From Mycolicibacterium austroafricanum (lineage in GTDB: Bacteria; Actinomycetota; Actinomycetes; Mycobacteriales; Mycobacteriaceae), in NCBI RefSeq assembly GCF_902705885.1, contig NZ_CACSIP010000001.1:320683-384682 (forward strand): 64,000 nucleotides of DNA, given 5' to 3'. A program made the position numbers and the translations under genes. The notes under the pieces were generated by a model, which worked only from the letters and a program-made list of their open reading frames with translations, was not told where the DNA came from and did not search any database. How positions within the stretch are numbered: the first letter of the stretch is position 1; every line of letters begins with the position of its first letter. Positions 30,604 through 42,422 of this stretch are shown in pieces.

Positions 30604-31946
30604 GCGGACGCAAGCGGGTCGCCAAGAAGAACGGGACCCCGGTCATCGACCCGTACCTGCCCGGCTCCGGGAACTTCGGCTACCGGGTGTCGCGCTACGA
30701 GCTCGAACTCGAGTACAAGGTCGCGATCAACCGGCTCGCGGGAGCGGCCACCATCACCGCCGTCACGCTGGCCGAGCTCGCGACGTTCACCCTCGACCTG
30801 TCGGATGCGCTCGCGGTGTCCAAGGTGACGGTGAACGGCAGGCGACCCTCGCAGTTCCGCACCCAGGCGGGCAAACTGCACGTCACCCTGGCCGAGCGGC
30901 TACCCGCCGGTGCGGCGATGACGATCGCAGTGCGCTACGGAGGCACCCCGCGCCCGATCCGATCCCATTGGGGCGAAGTCGGTTTCGAGGAACTGACCGA
31001 AGGCGCGCTGGTCGCGGGGCAACCCAACGGCGCGGCGTCGTGGTTCCCCTGCGACGACCACCCCAGCGCCAAGGCCAGCTTCCGGGTCCAGATCAGCACG
31101 GAGAGCAATTATTTCGCGATCGCCAACGGAAAGCCGCTGTCCCGGCGGGCCCGCGCCGGGATGACCACATGGAGCTACGAGCAGGCCGAGCCCACCTCGA
31201 CCTATCTGGTCACGCTGCAGATCGGCGCGTACAGCAGGCAGCGGATATCGAAGAACGGCGTCGAGATCTTCGCGGTTCTCCCCGACCGGTTGCGCACGAA
31301 CTTCGACACCGACTTCGGCCGCCAGTCGCAGATGATGAAGCTGTTCGTCAAGCTCTTCGGACCCTATCCCCTGGCGAGCGGATACACCGTCGTGGTGACC
31401 GACGATGATCTCGAGATACCTCTCGAGGCGCAGGGAATCTCCATCTTCGGCGCCAACCACTGTGACGGGCAGCGGAATTCGGAGCGGCTGATCGCGCACG
31501 AACTGGCACATCAGTGGTTCGGGAACTCCGTCACCGTGCAGCGCTGGCGCCACATCTGGCTACACGAGGGCTTCGCCTGCTACGCGGAGTGGCTGTGGTC
31601 CGAACACTGCGGAGAACGCAGCGCAGACGAGCACGCCCGGCACTACCACCAGAAGTTGCTCAACTCGGCGCAGGACCTGGTCCTCGCCGACCCGGGTCCG
31701 CGCGACATGTTCGACGACCGGGTGTACAAGCGCGGCGCGCTCACCCTGCATGCCCTGCGCAAGCAGATCGGTGACGCCGACTTCTTTGCATTGCTGAAGG
31801 ATTGGACGAGCCGCCACCGGCACGGCAGCGTGGTGACCGACGACTTCACCGACCTGGCGGCCCGCTACAGCGACGATTCGTTGCGCGCGCTGTGGGCCGC
31901 GTGGCTGTACTCGCCGAAGGTGCCACCGCTGGACGGGTGGATGTGA
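30600..31946 (+). CDS. M1-family zinc metallopeptidase (aminopeptidase-like)
   Basis: A 448-residue M1 peptidase, about half the length of PepN, with no obvious signal peptide. The zinc site is HELAHQW (H300, H304) with the third ligand E323 in WLHEGFACYAEW. The usual exopeptidase motif GxMEN is not intact; the equivalent region reads IPLEAQGISIFG (274-284). A catalytic-type Tyr lies in DRVYKRGALTLHALR. The start GTG at 30600 overlaps the Pls-like stop, and the stop overlaps the next gene, so the three are translationally coupled. In Streptomyces, zinc aminopeptidases degrade epsilon-polylysine and may be encoded with pls, which suggests a role in trimming the product. Confidence 0.9.
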   Translation: MSGRKRVAKKNGTPVIDPYLPGSGNFGYRVSRYELELEYKVAINRLAGAATITAVTLAELATFTLDLSDALAVSKVTVNGRRPSQFRTQAGKLHVTLAERLPAGAAMTIAVRYGGTPRPIRSHWGEVGFEELTEGALVAGQPNGAASWFPCDDHPSAKASFRVQISTESNYFAIANGKPLSRRARAGMTTWSYEQAEPTSTYLVTLQIGAYSRQRISKNGVEIFAVLPDRLRTNFDTDFGRQSQMMKLFVKLFGPYPLASGYTVVVTDDDLEIPLEAQGISIFGANHCDGQRNSERLIAHELAHQWFGNSVTVQRWRHIWLHEGFACYAEWLWSEHCGERSADEHARHYHQKLLNSAQDLVLADPGPRDMFDDRVYKRGALTLHALRKQIGDADFFALLKDWTSRHRHGSVVTDDFTDLAARYSDDSLRALWAAWLYSPKVPPLDGWM

Positions 31947-33193
31947 CAGACGCGGCGGCGGCGCCCTCCGGCGCGGTGACCCGCAGCAGCGTGGTCCGCG
32001 TCGGCGCGGCGACGGCGCTCACCGCGCTGTGTGGATACGCGGTGCTCTACCTGGCCGCGCGGGATCTCGAGCCGGCGGGGTTCTCCGTCTTCGGCGTGTT
32101 CTGGGGCGCGTTCGGCCTGGTCAGCGGCGCGGCCTTCGGACTGCTGCAGGAGACCACCCGGGAGATCCGGTCCGCCGCCTCTGCCGATCCGGCCGCGGCG
32201 CGCACCCACCCGTTGCGGATCGGGGCGGGCGTCGGGGTCACCGCCGCGGTGTTGATCGCCGCCAGCGCGCCGCTGTGGTCACAGCACGTCTTCGTCGAGG
32301 ACCGGGTGCTCAGCGTCGTTCTGCTGTGCGGTGGGCTGGCCGGGTTCTGTCTGCACACCACGCTGCTCGGCGCGCTCGCCGGGGCGGACCGGTGGTCGCA
32401 GTACGGCGCCCTGATGGTCACCGACGCCGTGCTGCGGGTCGCGGTGGCGGTGGCCACCTTCGCGGTGGGCTGGGGGCTCGGCGGGTATCTGTGGGCGACG
32501 GTCGCCGGTGCGATCGCGTGGCTGCTGTTGCTCGTCACCTCGCCGACGACCAGGGCGGCCGCCCGACTGCTCACCTCGGTCGACACCGTGACGTTCCTGC
32601 GCGGTACCGGGCACTCGATCGCCGCCGCCGGCGCCAGCGCGGTTCTGGTGATGGGCTTTCCGGTGCTGTTGAAGGCCACCTCAGGTGACGACCTCGGCGC
32701 GACGGGCGGCGTGGTGATCCTCGCGGTGACGTTGACGCGGGCGCCGCTGCTGGTGCCGCTGACGGCCATGCAGGGCAACCTGATCGCGCATTTCGTCGAC
32801 CAGCGCACCCACCGGCTCAAGGCGCTGGCGGCGCCCGCCGCGCTGGTCGGTGGGCTGGGTGCGGTCGGGATCGCGCTCGCGGCGGCGTTCGGGCCCTGGC
32901 TGCTGCGGGAAGGCTTCGGCGACGAGTACCTCGCCGACGGCGCGCTGCTGGCCTGGTTCACGGCTGCTGCGGTGGCGATCGCGCTGCTCACACTGACCGG
33001 CGCGGCGACAGTCGCCGCCGCGTTGCACCGGGCGTATGCGGTCGGCTGGCTGAGCGCCACGGTGGCCTCCACGCTGCTGTTGCTGCTGCCGCTGGAACTG
33101 GAGCTGCGCACGGTGATCGCCCTGCTGTGCGGGCCACTGCTGGGGATGGCGGTGCACCTGGGCGCGCTCGCCCGCCTGCACACCGCCGGGTAG
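31943..33193 (+). CDS. Flippase-like polytopic membrane protein (Rv3630-like)
   Basis: A 416-residue, very hydrophobic protein with roughly 10-12 predicted membrane helices spread along its length, in the manner of polysaccharide-export (MOP/Wzx-like) flippases. Rv3630 of M. tuberculosis, also near galE1, appears to be the equivalent. The GTG at 31943 overlaps the M1 peptidase stop as GTGA; an earlier in-frame start would be inside that gene. Coupling to the Pls-like and peptidase genes raises the possibility that it exports their product, but it may equally serve an envelope glycan together with galE. Confidence 0.72.
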   Translation: MTDAAAAPSGAVTRSSVVRVGAATALTALCGYAVLYLAARDLEPAGFSVFGVFWGAFGLVSGAAFGLLQETTREIRSAASADPAAARTHPLRIGAGVGVTAAVLIAASAPLWSQHVFVEDRVLSVVLLCGGLAGFCLHTTLLGALAGADRWSQYGALMVTDAVLRVAVAVATFAVGWGLGGYLWATVAGAIAWLLLLVTSPTTRAAARLLTSVDTVTFLRGTGHSIAAAGASAVLVMGFPVLLKATSGDDLGATGGVVILAVTLTRAPLLVPLTAMQGNLIAHFVDQRTHRLKALAAPAALVGGLGAVGIALAAAFGPWLLREGFGDEYLADGALLAWFTAAAVAIALLTLTGAATVAAALHRAYAVGWLSATVASTLLLLLPLELELRTVIALLCGPLLGMAVHLGALARLHTAG

Positions 33194-33243
33194 CGGCCGA
33201 ATACGCTGCCCGCAGGGCGGCGACCGAGAGCAGAGGAGACGAC

Positions 33244-34224
33244 ATGGGCTGGCTGGTGACCGGCGGCGCTGGGTACATCGGTTCCCACGTGGTCCGCGCC
33301 CTGCTCGACGCCGACCTCCCGGTGGTGGTGATCGACGACCTGTCCACCGGATTCGAGCAGTTCGTCCCGGAGTCGGCCACGTTCATCCGCGGCACCCTGT
33401 TGGACCGGGACCTGATCCAGGACGCGCTGCAGCGCTTCGAGGTCCGCGGTGTCATCCACATCGCGGGTTACAAGTACGCGGGCGAGTCGGTCAAACGTCC
33501 ACTGCACACTTACGAGCAGAACGTGTCGACCACGGTCAACCTGCTGCAGGCGATGGAGTCCGCCGGCGTGGACCGGATCGTGTTCTCGTCGAGCGCCGCC
33601 ACCTTCGGCACACCCGATGTGCAGATCGTCGACGAGGCCACCCCGACCATTCCCGAATCACCTTACGGGGAAACGAAACTGATCGGTGAATGGCTGCTGC
33701 GCGACGCCGGACGCGCCACCGGCCTGCGGCACACCAGCCTGCGGTACTTCAACGTCGTCGGATCGGGCTCGCAGCAGTTGTTCGACGCCAGCCCGCACAA
33801 TCTGTTCCCGAAGGTGTTCGACATGCTCTACCGCGGAGCGACGCCGAGCATCAACGGGGCCGACTACCCGACCCCCGACGGCACCTGCGTGCGCGACTAC
33901 ATCCACGTCTGCGACCTGGCCGCGGCTCACGTGGCCGCGGCGCAGCGACTCGACGACGGGCTGGCGGTCGAGCCGGTGTACAACCTGGGCAGCGGCGCGG
34001 GCACGTCGGTGCGGGAGATCATGACCGCGGTGCGGACCGTCACCGGCGTCGACTTCGAGCCCCGGATCCTGCCTCGCCGGCCTGGTGACCCGGCCCGGAT
34101 CGTGGCGGCCGGCGACCTCGCCGCCCGGGACCTGGGCTGGCAGATGCGGCATTCCCTCGAGCAGATGGTCGCCTCGGCGTGGAAGGCCCGCCAGTGCGCC
34201 GGAGACGCCTACCCGCGCTCGTGA
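33244..34224 (+). CDS. galE: UDP-glucose 4-epimerase
   Basis: A 326-residue extended SDR enzyme giving UDP-galactose for arabinogalactan and other glycans. The NAD-binding TGGAGYIGSH is at residues 6-15; the catalytic Tyr141 and Lys145 lie in ESPYGETKL, with the Ser in VFSSSAATFG. The ATG at 33244 is preceded by GAGGAGACGAC. Its stop overlaps the next gene as GTGA. Equivalent to galE1 (Rv3634c). Confidence 0.93.
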   Translation: MGWLVTGGAGYIGSHVVRALLDADLPVVVIDDLSTGFEQFVPESATFIRGTLLDRDLIQDALQRFEVRGVIHIAGYKYAGESVKRPLHTYEQNVSTTVNLLQAMESAGVDRIVFSSSAATFGTPDVQIVDEATPTIPESPYGETKLIGEWLLRDAGRATGLRHTSLRYFNVVGSGSQQLFDASPHNLFPKVFDMLYRGATPSINGADYPTPDGTCVRDYIHVCDLAAAHVAAAQRLDDGLAVEPVYNLGSGAGTSVREIMTAVRTVTGVDFEPRILPRRPGDPARIVAAGDLAARDLGWQMRHSLEQMVASAWKARQCAGDAYPRS

Positions 34225-35987
34225 GGTCCTGGGTCGCCCGCACCGCGCTGGCGTTGATCGCGCTGCACCTGGTCGTTCGGGCCGTACTGGCGTTCGGCGG
34301 GTACTTCTACTGGGACGACCTGATCCTGGTCGGCCGCGCCGGCACCCAGAGCCTGCTGTCGCCGGGGTATCTGTTCGACGACCACGACGGCCACGTGATG
34401 CCCGGCGCGTTCCTGGTCTCCGGCGCCATCACCCGGCTGTCCCCGCTGAACTGGGTGGGTCCCGCGATCAGCCTGGTGATCCTGGCGACGCTCGCGTCGC
34501 TGGCACTGCTGCGGACGCTGCACGTGATCCTGGGCTGGCGCCCGGTGTTGTTGGTGCCCTTGACATTTGCGCTGTTCACACCGTTGGCGGTGCCGGGCTT
34601 CGCGTGGTGGGCGGCGGCGTTGAACTCGCTGCCGATGCTGGCCGCGCTGGCCTGGGTGTGCGCGGACGCGGTCCTGCTGATACGCACCGGCAACCGGCGC
34701 TATGCGCTCACCGGCGCGCTGGCGTACCTCGGCGGGCTGCTGTTCTTCGAGAAATCGGCGATCATCCCGTTCGTGGCGTTCACCGTCACCGCGCTCTACT
34801 GCTATGTCACCGGCAGCGGATCCACCCGGGAGGTCTGGAACCGGGGGGCGCGGCTGTGGACGGCGTGCCTGGCCCTGACCGCCGCCTGGATCGGGGTATA
34901 TCTGCTGGTGGTCGACCAGCAACGCTGGAGTTTCGACCTGGCGATGACGTGGGATCTGTTGTGGCGGTCGGTCACCCACGGCATCGTGCCGGGTCTGGTC
35001 GGCGGGCCGTGGGACTGGCAGCGGTGGGCGCCGGCGTCACCGTGGGCCACCCCGTCGGCGGCGGTGATGATCCTGGGCTGGGCGGCGCTGGCCGGTGTCG
35101 TCGCGGTGACTGTGATCCGCAAGCAGCGCCTCGGACCGGTGTGGCTGGCGGCCCTCGGGTACGCGGTGGCCTGCCAGGTGCCGATCTATCTGATGCGGTC
35201 GTCGCGTTTCACCGCGCTGGAGTTGGCCCAGACGTTGCGTTACCTGCCCGACCTCGTCGTGGTGTTGGCGCTGCTGGCCGCCGTCGGACTGTGCGCGCCG
35301 AACCGCGCCCGGTCGGGATGGCTGGACGCCTCGGCCGTCAGATCGGCCGCGACGGTCGTGTTCGCGGTGGCCTTCGTGGCGAGTTCGCTGTACTCGACTG
35401 CGACGTTTCTGACCAGTTGGCGCGACAACCCCGCCCAGCCCTACCTGCAGAACGCGCGGGCCGCGCTGGCGCAGGCGCGTGCGTCCTCGGCTGCGCCGAT
35501 GCTCGACCAGGAGGTCGACCCGCTGGTGCTGCAACGGGTGGCGTGGCCGGAGAACCTGGTGAGCCACATGTTCGCCCTTCTCGACGACCGGCCCGAGTTC
35601 TCCCCCGCCACAACCGAATTACGTATGCTCGACGCCGATGGCCGCCTCGTCGAGGCGAACGTGACCTGGGTGCGCTCGCTGCGCCCGGGGCCGGCACCGC
35701 AGTGTGGGTATCTCGTGCAACCCGACTTCCCGGTGCAGATACCGCTGGACGGGCCGCTGCTGCCCGCCGACTGGACCGTCGAGATCAATTACCTGGCCAA
35801 CAGCGACGGCTCGATGCTGCTGTCGCTGTCACAGGGCGACGAGGTCAAGGTGCCGGTCCGCCCCGGCCTCAACCGCGTGTACGTGCGACTGCCCGGCGCC
35901 GGTGACGCCATCACCGTGCGGGCGGTCACCGCGGCGCTGTCGGTGTGTGTGGCCTCGGGACCGGTCGGCTTTGTGACGCCCCGATAG
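34221..35987 (+). CDS. Large membrane protein, glycosyltransferase-like (Rv3635-like)
   Basis: A 588-residue integral membrane protein. About ten helices span residues 1-400; an early loop contains YFYWDDLILVGR, whose paired acidic residues resemble the first periplasmic loop of GT-C-fold glycosyltransferases. A soluble C-terminal domain (about 410-588) follows, probably extracytoplasmic. The GTG at 34221 overlaps the galE stop. Length and position match Rv3635 (about 590 residues). A role in envelope glycan assembly with galE is an inference. Confidence 0.8.
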   Translation: MRSWVARTALALIALHLVVRAVLAFGGYFYWDDLILVGRAGTQSLLSPGYLFDDHDGHVMPGAFLVSGAITRLSPLNWVGPAISLVILATLASLALLRTLHVILGWRPVLLVPLTFALFTPLAVPGFAWWAAALNSLPMLAALAWVCADAVLLIRTGNRRYALTGALAYLGGLLFFEKSAIIPFVAFTVTALYCYVTGSGSTREVWNRGARLWTACLALTAAWIGVYLLVVDQQRWSFDLAMTWDLLWRSVTHGIVPGLVGGPWDWQRWAPASPWATPSAAVMILGWAALAGVVAVTVIRKQRLGPVWLAALGYAVACQVPIYLMRSSRFTALELAQTLRYLPDLVVVLALLAAVGLCAPNRARSGWLDASAVRSAATVVFAVAFVASSLYSTATFLTSWRDNPAQPYLQNARAALAQARASSAAPMLDQEVDPLVLQRVAWPENLVSHMFALLDDRPEFSPATTELRMLDADGRLVEANVTWVRSLRPGPAPQCGYLVQPDFPVQIPLDGPLLPADWTVEINYLANSDGSMLLSLSQGDEVKVPVRPGLNRVYVRLPGAGDAITVRAVTAALSVCVASGPVGFVTPR

Positions 35988-36005
35988 CGGTGAGACGCTG
36001 TCCCC

Positions 36006-36377
36006 ATGACCGACATGCGTGCGACGGGTTACCAGGTTTTCCGTGAGTTGCTGCCGGGGGTCCTGCCCGACGACGCCGACAGCATCGGTGACGGCGGGTT
36101 CGGTGACGAATTGCTCGAGATCGGCATCGAGAGCGTGTTCGCCCGGCTGTGGGGCCGCGCCGGGCTGAGCCGCCGCGACCGCAGCCTGGTCACCCTGGGG
36201 ATCCTGATCGCGTTGCGCGCCACCGACGAGCTGCAGTTCCATGTCCAGATCGCCCGCAACAACGGCCTGACCGAGGACGAGATCGCCGAGGTGATCTATC
36301 ACTCCAGCGGTTACGCCGGGTTCCCGGCGGCCAGCTCTGCGCGCACGGTGGCGCGCGAGGTGCTGCAGGGGAAATGA
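36006..36377 (+). CDS. Carboxymuconolactone decarboxylase family protein
   Basis: A 123-residue all-helical protein of the CMD/AhpD-like family (MTDMRATGYQVFRELLPG). The core includes SRRDRSLVTLGILIALRATDEL and NNGLTEDEIAEVIYHSSGYA. It lacks the CxxC of AhpD-type peroxidase partners, so it is more like gamma-carboxymuconolactone decarboxylase; the substrate is not predictable. Start is ATG at 36006; 18 bp after the upstream membrane-protein gene. Confidence 0.88.
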   Translation: MTDMRATGYQVFRELLPGVLPDDADSIGDGGFGDELLEIGIESVFARLWGRAGLSRRDRSLVTLGILIALRATDELQFHVQIARNNGLTEDEIAEVIYHSSGYAGFPAASSARTVAREVLQGK

Positions 36378-36394
36378 TATCCCTGCTCGGGTGG

Positions 36395-36467
36395 AGCCGC
36401 CTGGGGGAATCGAACCCCCGACCTTCTCATTACGAGTGAGACGCTCTACCGACTGAGCTAAGGCGGC
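36395..36467 (-). tRNA. tRNA-Thr (anticodon CGT)
   Basis: A 73-nt cloverleaf on the minus strand: acceptor GCCGCCT pairs with AGGCGGC; D-arm GCTC...GAGC; anticodon stem TCTCA/TGAGA with loop CTCGTAA, hence anticodon CGT reading ACG (Thr). The T-arm has GGGGG, loop TTCGATT and CCCCC. The discriminator is T. The 3' CCA is not encoded. Its place beside the Rv3644c-like gene matches thrV of M. tuberculosis. Confidence 0.97.
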
Positions 36468-36516
36468 GTGCCGTCGGGCGGCCTGAGTCTACGGCAGGGT
36501 CCGCCGGCCTCCCAAG

Positions 36517-37743
36517 TCAGCCGCGCAGCGCCTGTCCGACGGTGCCGACCATGGCGTCGACCGCGAATTTGGGCTTGACGTTGACCGCCAGCGCTTCCCG
36601 GCATTCCAGCACCGCCTCGATGCAGCGCAACAGCTTGTCCGGGGGCGCGTGGGCCGCCATCGCGGCGACCTTCTCGGCCATGTCGGGATGGTAGGGCGCC
36701 ACCGCCGCCGCCCCCGACGACACCAGCAGTGCGTCGCGGAAGTACGTGGCGAGGTCGATCAGCGCCCGGTCGAGCGCATCGCGCGACGCGCGGGTCTGCC
36801 GTGACTTCTGGCGCCGCTCGAGGTCCTTGATCGCGCCTGTGGCGCCGCGCATCGTCCCGGCCGTGCCCTTTCCGGTGCCTCCGGCGCCCAACGCCGTGCG
36901 CAGTTCCTCGGCCTCGGACTCGTTGCGGTCCCCGGTCAGCGCCTTGGCCTCGGCCTCTGCGGTGGCCACCAACTCCTCGGCGGCAGCGTAGGCCCGCGAC
37001 GGGGTGGCCGCGTCCCGGGCCAGACCCAGCGCCCGCAGTCGGCGCTCCCTGGCCTGCTCATCGGTCGCCAACCGACGGGCCCGCCCGACATGCCCGCCGC
37101 TGACCGACGCGGCCCACGCAGCGTCTGTCTCCGGCAGCCCGTCGGACTCGACCAGCACCCTGGCGATCGCGTCCACCGGCGGGGTGACCAGAGCGATGTG
37201 CCGACAGCGCGACCGCAGTGTGATCGCGATGTCCTCAGGGTCCACCGACGGTGCGCACAACAGGAACACCGTTGACGGCGGCGGCTCCTCGACGACCTTC
37301 AGCAGCGCGTTGGCCGCCCCCTCGGTGAGCCGGTCGGCGTCCTCGACCACCACGATCTGCCAGCGGCCGGTGCCGGGGCGCCGCGACGCGATCTGGACGA
37401 TGCTGCGCATCGCGTCCACCCCGATAGACAACCCCTCCGGGATGATCCGGCGCACGTCGGCGTGGGTGCCCGCCATCGTGGTGGTGCACGCCCGGCACTC
37501 GCCGCACCCGGGTCTGCCGTCGGAGGTGCACTGCAGCGCCGCGGCGAAGCACAGCGCCGCCACTGAGCGGCCCGAACCGGGTGGACCGGTGATCAACCAC
37601 GCGTGGGTCATCGAACCGGCTGCGGTGTCCGTCTCCTGATCGGGGTCGTTGTGAGACGAATCACCGCGTGCGGCCCGCGCCGCCGCGATCAGCTCCGACT
37701 CCACTGCGTCCTGGCCCACCAGACGCGAAAAAACACCTGCCAT
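36517..37743 (-). CDS. DNA polymerase III delta' subunit-like clamp-loader protein (Rv3644c-like)
   Basis: A 408-residue AAA+ clamp-loader subunit of the replicative polymerase. It begins MAGVFSRLVGQDAVESEL. The P-loop is GPPGSGRS, with Arg in place of the catalytic Lys, as expected for the non-hydrolysing delta' wrench. Four cysteines in CTSDGRPGCGECRACTT form the zinc module. The sensor region has VVEDADRLTEGAANALLKV. The ATG at 37741-37743 is supported by homology; upstream in-frame codons are not conserved. Confidence 0.9.
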   Translation of the reverse strand: MAGVFSRLVGQDAVESELIAAARAARGDSSHNDPDQETDTAAGSMTHAWLITGPPGSGRSVAALCFAAALQCTSDGRPGCGECRACTTTMAGTHADVRRIIPEGLSIGVDAMRSIVQIASRRPGTGRWQIVVVEDADRLTEGAANALLKVVEEPPPSTVFLLCAPSVDPEDIAITLRSRCRHIALVTPPVDAIARVLVESDGLPETDAAWAASVSGGHVGRARRLATDEQARERRLRALGLARDAATPSRAYAAAEELVATAEAEAKALTGDRNESEAEELRTALGAGGTGKGTAGTMRGATGAIKDLERRQKSRQTRASRDALDRALIDLATYFRDALLVSSGAAAVAPYHPDMAEKVAAMAAHAPPDKLLRCIEAVLECREALAVNVKPKFAVDAMVGTVGQALRG

Positions 37744-37825
37744 CGCCGATAACAGTAATGCTGCGAACCGACACGTCCGTCCCAGACGCCCCGTCTCGGT
37801 CAGCAGCGCCCGATACGGTAAGCGG

Positions 37826-39409
37826 GTGGCCGCCGAACCGATCGAGATCGGACGAATCAGCGCATTCGTCCGCTGGGTCGCGCGTACCCCGTGGCCGGTG
37901 TTCACGCTGGGCATGCTCCAGGCCGACATCATCGGCGCACTGCTGGTCCTCGGATTCCTGCGGTTCGGCCTGCCCCCCGAGGACCGGATCCAGCTGCAGG
38001 ATCTGCCCGCCTACAACCTGGCGATCTTCCTCGGCTACCTGTTCATCTCCTTCACCGTGGCGTCCTACCTGACCCTGCGCATGCTCATCCCCGTGATGCG
38101 CTGGCAGCGTCGCGACATGCTGCTCGGCGACCGCGACCCGGCCGACACCGCGGTGGCCCGCATCCGGGCGCTGAAGATGCCGTTCTACCGCTCGCTGATC
38201 AGCGCCACCAACTGGCTGCTGGGCTCGGTGGTGTTCATCGTCGCCAGCTGGCCGGTGGCCAGCAAGTCCGCGCCCGTGGTGGCCGTCGCGACCGGGCTGG
38301 GCGCGACGGCGACCGCGATCATCGGATACCTGCAGTCCGAACGGGTGCTGCGGCCGGTGGCGGTCGCGGCCCTGCGCGGCGGCGTGCCGGAGAGTTTCCA
38401 CGCCCCGGGTGTGATCCTGCGCCAGGTGCTGACCTGGGTGCTGTCCACCGGGGTGCCGGTGCTGGCGATCGTGCTCGCGCTGGTGGCCAGCAAGTTCGCC
38501 ATCCTCACCGCTCCCGCCGAACGGCTCACCACGACGATCCTGCTGCTGGCGATCGCCGCGTTGGTGATCGGGCTGTCGAGCACGGTGCTGGTGGCGATGT
38601 CGATCGCCGACCCGTTGCGCCAGCTGCGCTGGGCGCTGGGTGAGGTGCAGCGCGGCAACTACAACGCCCACATGCAGATCTACGACGCCAGCGAGCTCGG
38701 GCTGCTGCAAGCCGGGTTCAACGACATGGTGCGTGACCTGGCCGAACGGCAACGGTTGCGGGACCTGTTCGGGCGGTATGTGGGCGAGGACGTCGCACGC
38801 CGCGCGCTGGAGCGGGGCACCGAACTCGGCGGTCAGGAACGCGACGTGGCGGTGCTCTTCGTCGACCTGGTCGGTTCCACCCAGTTGGCGGCCACCCGAC
38901 CGGCAGCCGACGTGGTCAGCCTGCTCAACGAGTTCTTCCGGGTGGTCGTCGACACCGTCCACCGCCACGGCGGTTTCGTCAACAAGTTCCAGGGTGACGC
39001 GGCGCTGGCGATCTTCGGCGCGCCCATCGAGCATCCCGATGCCTCCGGTGCGGCCCTGGCCGCCTCCCGCGAACTGCACGACGAGCTCATCGACGTCCTC
39101 GGTGAGACCGACTTCGGCATCGGGGTGTCGGCCGGGCGGGCGATCGCCGGCCACATCGGCGCCCAGGCCCGGTTCGAGTACACCGTCATCGGTGACCCGG
39201 TCAACGAGGCCGCGCGGCTGACGGAGCTGGCCAAGCACGAGAAGGGTCACGTGCTGGCATCGGCGATCGCGGTCAGCGACGCACTGGACTCCGAGGCGCT
39301 GTGCTGGGACGTCGGCGAGATCGTCGAGTTGCGCGGCCGGACCGCGCCGACCCAGCTCGCCCGGCCCACGCACCTGATGTCGGTCGACGGGGCCAGCGCC
39401 TCCCGCTAG
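37826..39409 (+). CDS. Membrane-bound class III adenylate/guanylate cyclase (Rv3645-like)
   Basis: A 527-residue signalling enzyme: six membrane helices (about residues 25-245), a HAMP linker (about 250-305, ADPLRQLRWALGEVQRG), then a class III cyclase domain. Metal-binding Asp residues are in VAVLFVDLVGSTQLA and NKFQGDAALAIFG; the substrate-specifying Lys is in VNKFQGD; the transition-state Asn/Arg are in GDPVNEAARL. All key residues are present, so it should make cAMP. Rv3645 is a major cAMP source in M. tuberculosis. GTG start at 37826. The cAMP receptor gene crp lies in this same window. Confidence 0.92.
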   Translation: MAAEPIEIGRISAFVRWVARTPWPVFTLGMLQADIIGALLVLGFLRFGLPPEDRIQLQDLPAYNLAIFLGYLFISFTVASYLTLRMLIPVMRWQRRDMLLGDRDPADTAVARIRALKMPFYRSLISATNWLLGSVVFIVASWPVASKSAPVVAVATGLGATATAIIGYLQSERVLRPVAVAALRGGVPESFHAPGVILRQVLTWVLSTGVPVLAIVLALVASKFAILTAPAERLTTTILLLAIAALVIGLSSTVLVAMSIADPLRQLRWALGEVQRGNYNAHMQIYDASELGLLQAGFNDMVRDLAERQRLRDLFGRYVGEDVARRALERGTELGGQERDVAVLFVDLVGSTQLAATRPAADVVSLLNEFFRVVVDTVHRHGGFVNKFQGDAALAIFGAPIEHPDASGAALAASRELHDELIDVLGETDFGIGVSAGRAIAGHIGAQARFEYTVIGDPVNEAARLTELAKHEKGHVLASAIAVSDALDSEALCWDVGEIVELRGRTAPTQLARPTHLMSVDGASASR

Positions 39410-39424
39410 GCCGGCGAAACCCGG

Positions 39425-42286
<2,862 letters not shown>

Positions 42287-42422
42287 CTTCGCCTAGCTCC
42301 ACTTCTTCTGCTGCCCAAAGGGCCGCCACGCATTCGTGCGACCCCCCGTGGCAACTGACAATTTCGCACCCCCGGCCTGCCGACGCAAACTGGCCCCTCT
42401 CCCCCCGCGTGCCCGAAGGCGG

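Noticed and set aside
37550..37590. Broken Walker A (GPPGSGRS) of the delta'-like protein as a sign of decay
   Set aside because: A non-functional P-loop is normal for delta' subunits, and the rest of the protein is intact.
37661..39373. 570-codon open frame opposite the adenylate cyclase
   Set aside because: His/Gln/Arg-rich shadow of the cyclase gene.
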